A stretch of DNA of 40,177 bases from Lyngbya sp. CCAP 1446/10 (GTDB lineage Bacteria; Cyanobacteriota; Cyanobacteriia; Cyanobacteriales; Microcoleaceae). Numbering within the stretch: the stretch's first letter is position 1; each line of letters opens with the position of its first letter. The position numbers and the translations under genes were made by a program. Under the pieces are notes generated by a model. It did no database searches and was not told the DNA's origin. It was given only the letters and a program-made list of their open reading frames with translations. Location of the stretch: contig NZ_JAIGNI010000054.1 in NCBI RefSeq assembly GCF_026130175.1, positions 1-40,177 on the forward strand, written 5' to 3'. Shown piece by piece: positions 1 through 9,618 of the stretch.

Positions 1-112
1 TAAATCAAAATTTAGCGGTCAAGCAGTAAATGCGTGATTTTTGTGGCTGAATTAAGATATTTGTAGAATCAAATAAGTTATACACTGTCGAAAAATTAAG
101 ATTTACCGCAAC

Positions 113-739
113 TTATTGAGCGGATACTAAAACTTCATCTAACGCACTTAAAAAAATCACCGGAAGTTCTGAGGTAGCTTCATTGGCTTTGAGAGCTTCG
201 CAGACTTCATAGCCATTCATTTCTGGCATTTTAATATCGAGTAAAATGACATCGGGAGGGTGATCATGAATTGTTCTTAATGCCATCTTACCGTTAGTGA
301 CGCTGCGAACTTTATAACCCTGTTTGTTCAATACTTTTGTTAAAAATTGCAGGTTTTCAATCATGTCGTCAACAATTAAGATATTGCCTTTGGGAGTTTC
401 GCTTGGATTAACATCACTTTCTCCTGTGTCAGCGGGGGCGATAGCCGCTTCTTTACCTTTTGTGCCAACCATCGCAGTTGCGCCGCTTTGCTTTTCTAGC
501 AGAGGCAGGAAGTTATTCTTAGTAACTTTTTCCCCCATTGCGTCTGAAAGGCGCTGCCACAGGAGAGAAGCTAAATCTTTGATATATCCTACGCTCAGGT
601 ACAAGCTGTCAGCAACTGCACCGTAGGTTGCGTTTTCCCAACAAGCTTTTAAAATTTCCTTCTCTAGCAAACTTAACGGTTTACCCCTCTTGGACTCCAA
701 GGCAGTTTCTACGAATTCCAGGGCTTCTTCAAAAGTCAT
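113..739 (-). pseudogene. Truncated response regulator: N-terminal helix-turn-helix-like domain plus incomplete receiver domain
   Basis: A 208-residue reading frame. Residues 1-82 form a helical domain resembling the N-terminal HTH-like module found on many cyanobacterial vMAP/NB-ARC proteins. Residues 83-117 are a linker rich in Ala, Gly and Ser. A receiver (REC) domain starts at 118 with the acidic pair D124/D125, the phospho-acceptor D168 in LLDIKMP, and S198 at the Thr/Ser switch position. The domain then stops: after SALDE only a few residues remain, so the last strand with the invariant Lys and the final helices are missing. Intact relatives continue through the Lys-Pro motif, often into an output or kinase domain. 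I see no continuation in the 112 bases downstream. It is best read as a gene remnant cut by deletion; a short expressed protein cannot be excluded, but a receiver without its Lys should not work normally. Confidence 0.7.
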
Positions 740-926
740 ATGCCACTCACTGCATCAAGTAATATTTTTGATTGTTGCACCCTGGTAAGTATAATAGAAG
801 GTAGAAGGCTCCTAGCAGAGGGCAGAAGGGAAAAGAACCCACTTGTCTGCTTTTGGGCGATCGGCAGGATTGGTGTAATTTTGTTTACCTAGTCAACTGA
901 TTTATTGTAAGTTACTTAGTGCCGTA
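740..926. other. Intergenic stretch, no gene seen
   Basis: This lies upstream of the truncated response regulator. It contains short imperfect GAAGG/AGAAGG runs near 796-832 that look like a degraded heptamer array, and one GCGATCG-like site. I see no coding potential, tRNA or clear terminator. Confidence 0.4.
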
Positions 927-1041
927 CTTTGAACCTGGGGCGAACCCCCCTATCCCCAGTTACGGTTTAGGAAAAAACAGGTTCCCTGCGCTGCATTCTT
1001 TAAACCGCACGCTAGCTGGCTAGTGACAGTTCAAGGAACCT
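927..1041 (+). ncRNA. Candidate structured RNA (unidentified)
   Basis: Bases 927-934 (CTTTGAAC) can pair with 1029-1036 (GTTCAAGG). Inside are a CTGGGG/CCCCAG hairpin (about 935-959), a CGGTTTA/TAAACCG stem (about 963-1007) and a small CTAGC/GCTAG hairpin (about 1012-1022). A competing pairing exists between AGGTTCC (979-985) and GGAACCT (1035-1041), which excludes the outer stem. This is much more potential structure than expected for a spacer, and the stretch has no reading frame. The strand is arbitrary because the stems read from both sides. Its identity is unknown: I could not convincingly match it to 6S, tmRNA, RNase P or a riboswitch. Confidence 0.25.
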
Positions 1042-1065
1042 CTGCCATATAACGTAGTTCAGGAC

Positions 1066-1140
1066 TTACGCACGAAATGCCTCAAATCCCGATCGCCCCT
1101 AACCCTGCTTAAAAAGGGTGTTAGGGCGATCGATGCGTAA
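1066..1140. repeat. Palindromic hairpin element with TTACGCA/TGCGTAA ends
   Basis: The inverted ends are TTACGCA (1066-1072) and TGCGTAA (1134-1140). The interior pairs CGATCGCCCCTAACCCT-type sequence with AGGGTGTTAGGGCGATCG, leaving a short A/T-rich loop. The left end sits in TTCAGGACTTACGCA, a sequence I associate with insertion-element ends in cyanobacteria. It is probably a miniature element or the residue of one; it has no coding capacity. Confidence 0.4.
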
Positions 1141-1301
1141 ATTCCGATAGTTTTTATATAAACAATAGTCCGCACAGTTTTTATGTCGTAGCCTGAAACC
1201 CTTGATTTTCCAGAAAGCAGCGAACTTGCCAAATCGCGCTGAAATCCTTATTTTACGCTTGGCAATCAAAAATTGTCCGAAGTGTTGAGAAAGTAGCACA
1301 A

Positions 1302-1425
1302 TAGACCTCTTGCAAAAATAGCTAGGACGGGCTCTTCGGCCCATCCCATAAAAAAAAAATTCTTGTAGAATGGGCCGAAGAGCCCGTTCCAAAATTTGAT
1401 TAAAAGGACTTTTGCAAGAGGTCTA
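1302..1425. mobile_element. Miniature inverted-repeat element (about 120 bp) flanked by TA
   Basis: The terminal inverted repeats are perfect over 14 bases: GACCTCTTGCAAAA (1304-1317) and its complement (1410-1423). Directly outside is TA on both sides (1302-1303, 1424-1425), as expected for an IS630/Tc1-mariner-type TA target duplication. A second nested inverted repeat, ACGGGCTCTTCGGCCCA (1327-1343) and its complement (1371-1387), flanks an A-rich core. The arms are unequal: about 20 bases present on the right side are missing on the left. It encodes nothing and must have been moved in trans. Confidence 0.7.
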
Positions 1426-1690
1426 ATTAGTAGGGTGTCCCGTCGGAGAAAACCCTAGTTTTGCGTACTAAATCCAACAATGAGGCACTCTACAATCCGA
1501 TTAAAATGTGACAATTGCGTCCAGGACTGACCTTAATTCAGCAACGCCTAGAGTTGAGAATATAGAAGTCTACGCCGATCGAGAGCAGCAAGGATTGGTT
1601 TTCTTTGACGCTAGGCCAGAACGCGCAACAGAGGTTCTGCATCGAGAATTGAGTATGTCATAACAATTATTTTTCAAGTGGTATAAATGA

Positions 1691-2746
1691 TTAAAGTGAC
1701 TTCAATATCCCGCTTTCTAACTGATAAATTGCTGCCATGATTCCGGTTTCAGGATTTGTGAGCAGTGACTTTTTGACATCTTTTAAGTATTCTACAATGT
1801 GTTCCCGCAAAATCGGTCTTTCCACTTTGACTGTGTGATTGTAATCCCACAAATCCCAGATGATAATGCCGATGCCGACAATCGGATCGATTAAACCTAC
1901 TCCTAACTGACTAGCAACTGTGCCGCCTGTTTTTGTGGCTAATTTGGCGGCGGCTTTGCTGGCTACTTTTGCTGTAACTTTGCTGCCGACTTTGGCTGCT
2001 ACTCCCAATATTAAAGGTTTAGCAATTAAGTAACCGCTGCCGCCAACTAATGCTTTTAATGATAAATTTGAGACGTTTCCTTTGTCGCTAATTGTGGTGG
2101 CAATATCGTTTAGATATTTGTCCCATTGTACTTGAGGTATGTTATAATTGTCTTGGACTACTTTTACATTTTTGCTCACTTCTGATATGTACAAATTAGC
2201 AGTATCTTGAGTTATTAATTGGAATCTGAGTTGAGCATTTTTGGGCAGCAGGACGCGGTTAGCAAATTCTCTTTGGAAGTCTTCGGTTAATTTTTCGGAA
2301 ACAGCATGAGATGCTGCTGTCATGTCAAATCGGTTGAGTACGGCTGATTTGACGAAGTTGAAAGGTACTGTAAACTCCATCTTTTTTTGATTGAAGTAAT
2401 CGAAGTACCAATCGAGAAAGCTGTTGTCTAATCGTGCTACTACTTCGGTTTCCCATTTGTCTAATTCTTTTGATGCGAAAGCCTCGGAGGTTATATTGGC
2501 TGTTTGGATGGCGTTTTTAATGTCTTGGTTGACTTTGCTGAAGTCGTGGGGCGGCGAGACTACAACTGCTGTGGTTGCAGTATTGGTTAGCGACTGGGAT
2601 ATGAGAAAGTTGCCTAGTAGGGGAATAATGACTACTAGAATGACGATCGTCCAAATCATCGGTGTCACGGTTTTGATAAACTGGGTGATGACTTTGAGGC
2701 GTTCTGTTTTTTCTGAATAGCTGATTTTTTGCTTGTCTTGACTCAT
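1691..2746 (-). CDS. Uncharacterised membrane-anchored protein (351 aa)
   Basis: I do not recognise a named family. The protein starts with a charged, Lys-rich stretch (1-24), then one strongly hydrophobic segment (about 26-52) that should cross the membrane. Residues 60-225 are mostly helical and charged, consistent with one soluble domain. Residues about 235-285 are an Ala/Gly/Lys-rich tract with repeated KV-ASKAAAKLATK-type spacing that looks like an amphipathic or membrane-associated helix. A second hydrophobic segment follows at about 286-305 (GVGLIDPIVGIGIIIWDLWD), and residues 306-351 form a helical tail. Two membrane passes would put the central domain on one side of the membrane. It is transcribed alone, and its neighbours on both sides are decayed or element-disrupted genes, so context gives no function. 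The ATG at 2746 opens a good N-terminal topology signal and is the most likely start. Confidence 0.7.
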   Translation of the reverse strand: MSQDKQKISYSEKTERLKVITQFIKTVTPMIWTIVILVVIIPLLGNFLISQSLTNTATTAVVVSPPHDFSKVNQDIKNAIQTANITSEAFASKELDKWETEVVARLDNSFLDWYFDYFNQKKMEFTVPFNFVKSAVLNRFDMTAASHAVSEKLTEDFQREFANRVLLPKNAQLRFQLITQDTANLYISEVSKNVKVVQDNYNIPQVQWDKYLNDIATTISDKGNVSNLSLKALVGGSGYLIAKPLILGVAAKVGSKVTAKVASKAAAKLATKTGGTVASQLGVGLIDPIVGIGIIIWDLWDYNHTVKVERPILREHIVEYLKDVKKSLLTNPETGIMAAIYQLESGILKSL

Positions 2747-2961
2747 GGCGGTTCTGCAAGTAATGAGAATGGGGGGCTAGTTTTGATTATAGGCGACGTT
2801 TTGGGCGATCGACCTTACAGGTGTCTGGCCTGGGATTCTGGAATAGTGGAGGGGAAAGCGCGCGCGATCGCAGTTATCCGACACAAAATCGCCAGTTTTT
2901 AATTCTTGACTGCATAGAAATTAAAGTGGTACTATTTTTGAATATATTTCAAGCTGTGAAT

Positions 2962-4031
2962 ATGACTTCAGATCCTTTTCTCCGCAAGCTAGCAGCCATA
3001 AATCAAGCTTTATCTTCCCTATCAGCAGAAACCTGCACCGCGCCCGGATGCAATCAAGCAGTTTCAAAACCCGGTCACAAATTATGCTACGAACATTGGA
3101 AAGCTAACAACGCTCAACCGGTGTCAGCGCCCAAACCTAAACCCCAACAACCCTCTTCTCCCTCACTTCTGTCCGCTACCAGCATCAGCGATAAACTAGA
3201 AATATCAAAGCACAAAGTCAACCCAATTTTAGCAGAGTTAGGATTAGTAAACAAAGAGCGCAACGGCTGGGTAGCAACTAAGCGAGGGATTGGTTTTGGG
3301 GCGGTGCAAAAAACTTACCCTCAAGACAACACTCCTTATGTGCTTTGGCCAGAATCTATACTAACAAATCAAGTTTTTATGGCGACTATTGAGAGTCTTA
3401 AAGGTGAAAATTCAGAACAGATCAAAACAGAAGTAAACACAAAGCTAGGGTTCCGCGAGAAGTTTCGGGCGAGTGCACAGCATCGAACAACCGACGGTCA
3501 TTTTGTGCGGTCTAAAGCTGAAGTTTTGATTGATAATTGGCTTTATATGGCGGAGCTAGTTCACGCCTATGAACGCCGACTACCCATAGAGGAAGAAGCT
3601 TACTGTGACTTTTATATTCCTGGGGGAAAGGTGTATATTGAATACTGGGGATATGAGAACAACCCGGAGTATGCGGCGCGCAAGCAAGTAAAGCAAGAAC
3701 GTAAGAATTCAGGTCACTGAAATCCTTGCTGGGCAAAGACTTTAGCTCTGGAGCTTGATGCTAAATAAATTTCTATTCTCAATAAATGACGAAAAATGAC
3801 AGTTTTTCGTCATTTATTGAGAATCAACAGATCAGGACAAAAGCCCTTATTTTGCCCTAAAACCCTTGCCAGACAAGCGTTGGAGCCGCAAGTTTTTAGA
3901 CCTGAATCCTTACGCAAGAACTATATCAGAAGTACGAACTCAACCTGATTGAGTTAACAGATGAACATATCAAGAATTTGGATGATTATTTACCTAGAAT
4001 GTTATTAAAATTTGGCGTAATTGTAAATTGA
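2962..4031 (+). pseudogene. Zinc-finger / winged-helix / restriction-endonuclease-like protein gene, disrupted by a miniature element
   Basis: The 5' part (2962-3720) encodes a Cys/His zinc site (C25-x4-C30-x11-C42-x2-H45), a Pro-rich linker, a winged-helix-like segment (about 70-112) and a C-terminal nuclease-like core with RSKAE (E187), CDFYIPGG (D216) and VYIEYWG (E227), arranged like a PD-(D/E)xK fold. The frame then runs into foreign sequence and stops. The missing C-terminus is found in 3921-4031: it begins LYQKYELNLIEL, ends LLKFGVIVN, and closes with TGA at 4029-4031. Removing 221 bp (element plus one target copy) rejoins both parts in frame as ...VKQE-LYQKYE..., giving about 282 residues. 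I chose the ATG at 2962 because the sequence upstream in the same frame is not protein-like. The family is common in cyanobacteria and often mislabelled glycerol kinase; its biochemical role is not known to me. As it stands the gene is broken, although a 252-residue truncated product could be made. Confidence 0.85.
3700..3914. mobile_element. Miniature inverted-repeat element (about 215 bp) with exact target duplication
   Basis: The ends are inverted repeats: CGTAAGAATTCAGGTC (3700-3715) and the complement of its one-mismatch partner (3899-3914). CAAGAAC occurs on both sides (3694-3700 and 3915-3921), giving a 6- or 7-bp target duplication depending on whether the terminal C belongs to the element. 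The centre carries a perfect 22-bp stem (3775-3796 with 3803-3824) around a 6-base loop. There is no coding capacity, so a transposase elsewhere must have moved it. The perfect central stem and exact duplication suggest recent insertion. Confidence 0.9.
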
Positions 4032-4180
4032 TTGTAAAAGTACGATCGCACTTTTCATCCGCGTTCATCTGCGTTAATCTGCCTTTATCAGCGGTTGACA
4101 AAAAAATCAAAGAGCGATCGCCCTTTAAGCATCCCTCAAACGCGATCGTCCTGATAGGATTATATTTTATATTTTATATT

Positions 4181-4549
4181 TTAGCCAGCCTTACTCAACA
4201 AAGCCAAAATATATTGTTCCATACTAACTCCAGCAGTTTCAGCATTGTCTGCTAAACTCCGGCGCAGAGATTTAGGGATTTCCAATGATAAACTTCCGCT
4301 ATCTTCAATCTCTGTTGCAGGTAAAGGAATCTCATCGCCACACTCATAAGCCGTCTCTATCCACAATTCCCTAGCTTCCTCAATGTTCTCCATCGCTTCT
4401 GACAAAGTTTCCCCCACAGACATACAACCCGGAAGGTCTTTTATGAGCGCCGTATAACCTCCTTCTGAATCTGGGTAAAAACTTATGGCATATCTCAGGT
4501 TCAAGTAATAGTCTAAAGATTTATTCCTCAATTGTATCTTCTGATTCAT
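4181..4549 (-). CDS. hicB: HicB-type antitoxin
   Basis: A 122-residue protein. Residues about 20-80 show the degraded RNase H-like HicB fold, with the family signature ISFYPDSEGGYTALIKDLPGCMSVGETLSEAMENIEEARELWI. The C-terminus (about 85-122; LSLEIPKSLRRSLADNAETAGVSMEQYILALL) is a ribbon-helix-helix DNA-binding segment of the kind HicB proteins use to repress their own operon. The start at 4549 overlaps the end of hicA by 29 bases, as in typical translationally coupled hicAB pairs; an earlier in-frame ATG at 4582 would only add 11 atypical residues. It should bind and neutralise the HicA RNase. Confidence 0.9.
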   Translation of the reverse strand: MNQKIQLRNKSLDYYLNLRYAISFYPDSEGGYTALIKDLPGCMSVGETLSEAMENIEEARELWIETAYECGDEIPLPATEIEDSGSLSLEIPKSLRRSLADNAETAGVSMEQYILALLSKAG

Positions 4550-4790
4550 TGCTCCATTCCTCCAGTTGTAATAGCGCAACAATTTGCTTTACGTATATTC
4601 CTTTTACCTTTTGACCGCCCTTTTTAGGGACTGTAATCTTTAATCCATCGGCATTTCGGAAAGAATGGTGACTTCCTTTCGATCGCTTTTCTTCAAATCC
4701 AAAAGCAGTTAGGATATAGCACACATCGTCAAACCGCACTTCAGGTGGATTTGCTAAAAATTGTTCTACCAGTTTGCCTAACTTGCCCAT
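4521..4790 (-). CDS. hicA: HicA-type mRNA interferase toxin
   Basis: An 89-residue protein with the double-stranded-RNA-binding-like HicA fold. Visible signatures are FEEKRSKGSHHSF, which holds the catalytic His in the GSHH motif, and ITVPKKGGQKVKGIYVKQI, the usual HicA C-terminal strand-helix. It has about 15 more N-terminal residues than minimal HicA proteins and a short acidic tail. It is the first gene of the hicA-hicB operon, overlapping hicB. The known family role is translation-independent mRNA cleavage that stops growth when HicB is depleted. The catalytic motif is intact, so I expect an active toxin. Confidence 0.9.
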   Translation of the reverse strand: MGKLGKLVEQFLANPPEVRFDDVCYILTAFGFEEKRSKGSHHSFRNADGLKITVPKKGGQKVKGIYVKQIVALLQLEEWSNESEDTIEE

Positions 4791-4821
4791 TACTTTATAC
4801 GGATGCTTGTACTATTCTAAT

Positions 4822-4846
4822 AAAAAAGGGCGGGCATTGCCCACCC
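4822..4846 (-). terminator. Rho-independent terminator downstream of chlN
   Basis: Read on the minus strand this is an 8-bp GC-rich stem (4839-4846 with 4828-4835, one mismatch) with a 3-base loop, followed by six T residues (4827-4822). It lies 29 bp past the chlN stop, the right place to end the chl transcript before hicA. Confidence 0.75.
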
Positions 4847-4874
4847 TCGCTATGAATCAGGTGTAATTCAAAAA

Positions 4875-6660
<1,786 letters not shown>

Positions 6661-6707
6661 GTTGTGAGTTCGAGTTAATTAAAAATTAACAACTCGCAAC
6701 TCACAAC
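6661..6707. repeat. Inverted repeat (hairpin) between DUF5331 gene and chlN
   Basis: GTTGTGAGTT and adjacent bases (6661-6680) are complementary to 6684-6707, with one bulged base and a 3-base A loop, giving a long but AT-rich stem. It lies about 55 bp past the DUF5331 stop. It could weaken read-through into chlN or stabilise the upstream mRNA; there is no T tract, so it is not a classical terminator. Confidence 0.5.
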
Positions 6708-6761
6708 TCACAAATAGAGCGGAAAACGTCAAGGCTAAGATATACTTTGGCGATCGCAACT

Positions 6762-8132
6762 TTACTTAAAATCAGACAAAAAACCCGAAATTTCTTCATC
6801 GTCATCATCGGAATCCAAATCGCCGAGACCTAGAGCATCTAAATCATCTTCATCAGGATCTCCGGTAGTTGCTTCCCCTAAATCGTCAAGTCCGAGATCG
6901 TCAAGATCATCGTCATCAGATACAGAGAAATCGTCAAGACCGTCTTCGTCCAAGTCGCCCAGATCCAGATCCAGATCCAGATCATCTGAGGTAGCTGCCC
7001 CAAACGGATCAGGTATTGCTTCGGCGACAAAATCTGCATCTTCTTCACCAAACGGATCTGATATCTCCGCTTCGAGATCCCCAGAGGTCAAAGTCCCAAA
7101 TTCTGAGGCTTCATCTTCCTCGTCATCGAGGTCGAGACCGCCCAAAACCGAGGCTTCATCTTCCTCGTCATCGAGGTCGAGACCGCCCAAAGCCGAGGCT
7201 TCATCTTCCTCGTCATCGAGGTCGAGACCGCCCAAAGCCAAGGCTTCATCTTCCTCGTCATCGAGGTCGAGACCGCCCAAAGCCAAGGCTTCATCTTCCT
7301 CGTCATCGCCCATATCGAAGTCAGATATGGCATCTTCCTCATCGTCGCCGAGGTCGAGACCGTCCAAAGCCGAGGCTTCTTCCTCATCGTCGTCCATGTC
7401 GAAGTCGGAGACAGATTCTTCCTCATCGTCGTCCATGTCGAAGTCGGAGATAACTTCTTCCTCGTCATCTTCCATGTCGAAGTCGGAGATAGATTCTGCC
7501 TCGTCATCTTCCATGTCGAAGTCGGAGACAGCTTCTTCCTCGTCATCCTCGAAGGATTCCTCCTCCGAACTCAGTGCTGAGGCTGCTGCGAGACCTGCGA
7601 CTCCAGCGACTCCGGCGACTACTCCGGCTGCTGCCAAGGCCGCACCACCTAATTTATTAGACTTGGGGGCATCAGCGGGTGCAGCTTGCTCGATCGCGAC
7701 TGCGGGTGCAGAAGTTGCTGTTTGAGTGGCTGCGGGTGCAGCGGTTGTCGCAGAAGTTGCTGTTTGAGTGGCTGCGGGTGCAGCGGTTGTCGCAGAAGTT
7801 GCTGTGACAATTGGAGATTGACCGGCCGTCTGTGGCGCGGTAGTTGAGGGCATACCCAACGCTATGTCTGGGTCAAAATTTAGCCCCAACACTTCGATCA
7901 GGCTGTCTGCATCCGGCTTTAGTCTTGAGAAGGGCAGCATTAATTGCTGGAGTTCCGGCTCCAGGGCAGCCGCAATTCCCAGGATGAGGTAAGAAACAGG
8001 CCTTTTCCCGCCGTCGGGTGTGGCGACCGTGTTGTCAGCCGTCATGTGCAGGAGCAGCCAAGCTCGATTCACCTGGTAATAGTCCAACCACTTCTGTTTG
8101 AGACCAACTGAAAAAGTATCAAAAAAAGCCAT
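6762..8132 (-). CDS. DUF5331 protein with long acidic repeat tail (chlL-chlN operon partner)
   Basis: Residues about 1-95 are the conserved part, beginning MAFFDTFSVGLKQKWLDYY; this is the DUF5331 domain that sits between chlL and chlN in many cyanobacteria. After a Thr/Ala-rich linker with threefold ATSATTAAPAATQT-like repeats and a hydrophobic Ala/Gly/Val segment (about 160-186, possibly membrane-inserting), the remaining 270 residues are extremely acidic. Units like SDFDMDDDEEE recur at 12-13 residues, then GGLDLDDEEDEA units recur at 15 residues; four 45-bp DNA copies lie around 7105-7284. A GAGG ribosome site precedes the ATG, and only 34 bp separate it from chlL, so it is co-transcribed. 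Its molecular role is not established. Position suggests help in assembling, stabilising or locating the dark reductase; the tail may bind cations or basic partners (inference). Confidence 0.9.
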   Translation of the reverse strand: MAFFDTFSVGLKQKWLDYYQVNRAWLLLHMTADNTVATPDGGKRPVSYLILGIAAALEPELQQLMLPFSRLKPDADSLIEVLGLNFDPDIALGMPSTTAPQTAGQSPIVTATSATTAAPAATQTATSATTAAPAATQTATSAPAVAIEQAAPADAPKSNKLGGAALAAAGVVAGVAGVAGLAAASALSSEEESFEDDEEEAVSDFDMEDDEAESISDFDMEDDEEEVISDFDMDDDEEESVSDFDMDDDEEEASALDGLDLGDDEEDAISDFDMGDDEEDEALALGGLDLDDEEDEALALGGLDLDDEEDEASALGGLDLDDEEDEASVLGGLDLDDEEDEASEFGTLTSGDLEAEISDPFGEEDADFVAEAIPDPFGAATSDDLDLDLDLGDLDEDGLDDFSVSDDDDLDDLGLDDLGEATTGDPDEDDLDALGLGDLDSDDDDEEISGFLSDFK

Positions 8133-8166
8133 AACCTCTTTATCCTCATCCTGATCGCTAGACCTA

Positions 8167-9033
8167 TTAAACCATCATCAGGTCTAGCTCATCTTCCTCC
8201 TTCTTGACCACTGGTTGAACAGGATTTAGATAAAAATCTGACAGCAACGAGAATAATTCGCGATCGGGCGTATCATTCGGCACTACTCCTTCGGGCATTG
8301 CCAAGATTTGGTCGGCGATGTTGAGGTAGTAATCGCAGACGTAGTTGAGGGAGGGATCGCTCTCGGCCATCTCAAATAAAGTTTTGCCTTTGACGCGAGA
8401 AACACGAATGTCTTCAATCAGCGGCAGCACTTCCAGCACAGGCATTGGTACGGTGTCGATGTACTTGTCGATCAAATCGCGCTTGGAGGTGCGGTTGCCA
8501 ATTAAACCGGCGAGGCGCAACGGGTGAGTGCGGGCTTTTTCGCGGACTGAGGCGGCGATGCGGTTGGCGGCAAATAATGCGTCGAACCCGTTGTCGGTAA
8601 CAATCATGCAGTAGTCGGCGTAGTTCAAGGGGGCTGCAAAACCGCCGCACACTACGTCGCCGAGCACGTCGAACAGGATGATGTCGTATTCCTCGAAGGC
8701 ATTGAGTTCTTTGAGCAGTTTAACGGTCTCTCCGACTACGTAGCCGCCGCAACCAGCTCCTGCGGGTGGGCCGCCTGCTTCTACGCAGTCAACGCCGCCG
8801 TAGCCTTTGTAGATGACATCTTCGGGCCAAACGTCTTCGTAGTGATAGTCCTTTTCCTGAAGGGTGTCAATAATTGTGGGGATTAAAAAGCCTGTGAGGG
8901 TAAATGTGCTGTCGTGCTTTGGATCGCAACCGATTTGCAAAACTTTCTTGCCGCGTTTGGCTAGGGCAACGGAGATGTTGCAGCTTGTTGTCGATTTGCC
9001 AATTCCACCTTTTCCGTAAACTGCGAGTTTCAC
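8167..9033 (-). CDS. chlL: Light-independent protochlorophyllide reductase iron-sulfur ATP-binding protein
   Basis: ChlL is the NifH-like homodimeric reductase that hydrolyses ATP and passes electrons to the ChlN-ChlB catalytic component. The 288 residues show the P-loop GKGGIGKST (7-15), the switch region GCDPKHDST, and the two Cys that bridge one [4Fe-4S] cluster across the dimer: C95 (AGAGCGGY) and C129 (DVVCGGF). The family length is about 286-290, so the gene is complete. The start codon is GTG at 9031-9033, preceded by an AGGAG ribosome site about 10 bases upstream, which fixes the start. It leads the operon chlL - DUF5331 - chlN. Confidence 0.98.
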   Translation of the reverse strand: MKLAVYGKGGIGKSTTSCNISVALAKRGKKVLQIGCDPKHDSTFTLTGFLIPTIIDTLQEKDYHYEDVWPEDVIYKGYGGVDCVEAGGPPAGAGCGGYVVGETVKLLKELNAFEEYDIILFDVLGDVVCGGFAAPLNYADYCMIVTDNGFDALFAANRIAASVREKARTHPLRLAGLIGNRTSKRDLIDKYIDTVPMPVLEVLPLIEDIRVSRVKGKTLFEMAESDPSLNYVCDYYLNIADQILAMPEGVVPNDTPDRELFSLLSDFYLNPVQPVVKKEEDELDLMMV

Positions 9034-9618
9034 TGTTTGTTCTCCTATAGGTTTCTATCAAAACTATCAGGGCTGGGGTTTCACGCTTTGATTTTGCGAT
9101 CGACCAACGGAGCTCAACGGAGCTCAACTGTAATGCTCTTACTGTCAAGTTGGGAGCAGGCCCTACGTCACCTCTTTGAAAGCATTATTAGCTAACTTGC
9201 GAGGAAATGAAAGGGGGCCTCCAAATGAAAATGCTAGTAATTTTGTTTATTTTGCATCTTTGGGAATCTTAGCTTCTTTTTTGATTTACCAATCTATTTT
9301 TATAATCTTTTTATCTTTTAAATCATTTTTAGAATACTTTCTTAATATAAAGAGGTACAAAAATAAAACAAAAATTAACTTCTCAAACAATCTGGGCTTT
9401 GGGCTTTGGGGCTAGGATGCAGGCAGTTGATGACTTGTGTGGCTAACTGGAAGGGGCATAAAGGTCCTGTTGGATGAGCAAAACCGGAGAGTGAGTTCGA
9501 TTAATTGGGCCTGGAGATGGCAAAGTGCTCTTAGCTTTCGGCTGTTGCAGGTGATTTTGCTGCGGTTTTGAGTTTTGTGTAAAAAATTGTTAATTTTTAG
9601 GAATTGACGGACAGTTGT
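9034..9618. other. Upstream region of chlL, no gene
   Basis: This should hold the chlL promoter. The only discrete structure is a perfect tandem pair of the 10-mer CGGAGCTCAA (9108-9117, 9118-9127), each with the palindrome GAGCTC, about 75 bp before the start codon; it could be an operator, but I cannot name the protein. From about 9230 to 9400 the DNA is AT-rich. The open frames there are not protein-like. Confidence 0.4.

Noticed and set aside
927..1041. Assignment of the structured stretch to 6S RNA
   Set aside because: GTTCAAGG resembles a piece of known 6S RNA, but the layout (outer stem with three hairpins) differs from the long single 6S hairpin.
1099..1392. 97-codon minus-strand frame
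   Set aside because: It lies across the TA-flanked miniature element and its flank; the translation is not protein-like and has no ribosome site.
1508..1663. Short plus-strand frame starting GTG and containing VYADREQQGLVFFDARPE
   Set aside because: The translation looks somewhat protein-like and might be a gene remnant, but I cannot name a family and it is too short to support.
4028..4255. 75-codon plus-strand frame
   Set aside because: It is partly antisense to hicB, begins after the end of the disrupted gene, and its translation resembles translated spacer repeats.
7016..7725. Several long open frames on the plus strand and in another minus frame over the acidic repeat region
   Set aside because: They are shadows of the low-complexity repeat in the DUF5331 gene (for example Ser-only or Arg/His/Leu repeats) and do not look like real proteins.
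9176..9415. 79-codon plus-strand frame upstream of chlL
   Set aside because: AT-rich, poorly balanced composition and no ribosome site; more likely spacer.
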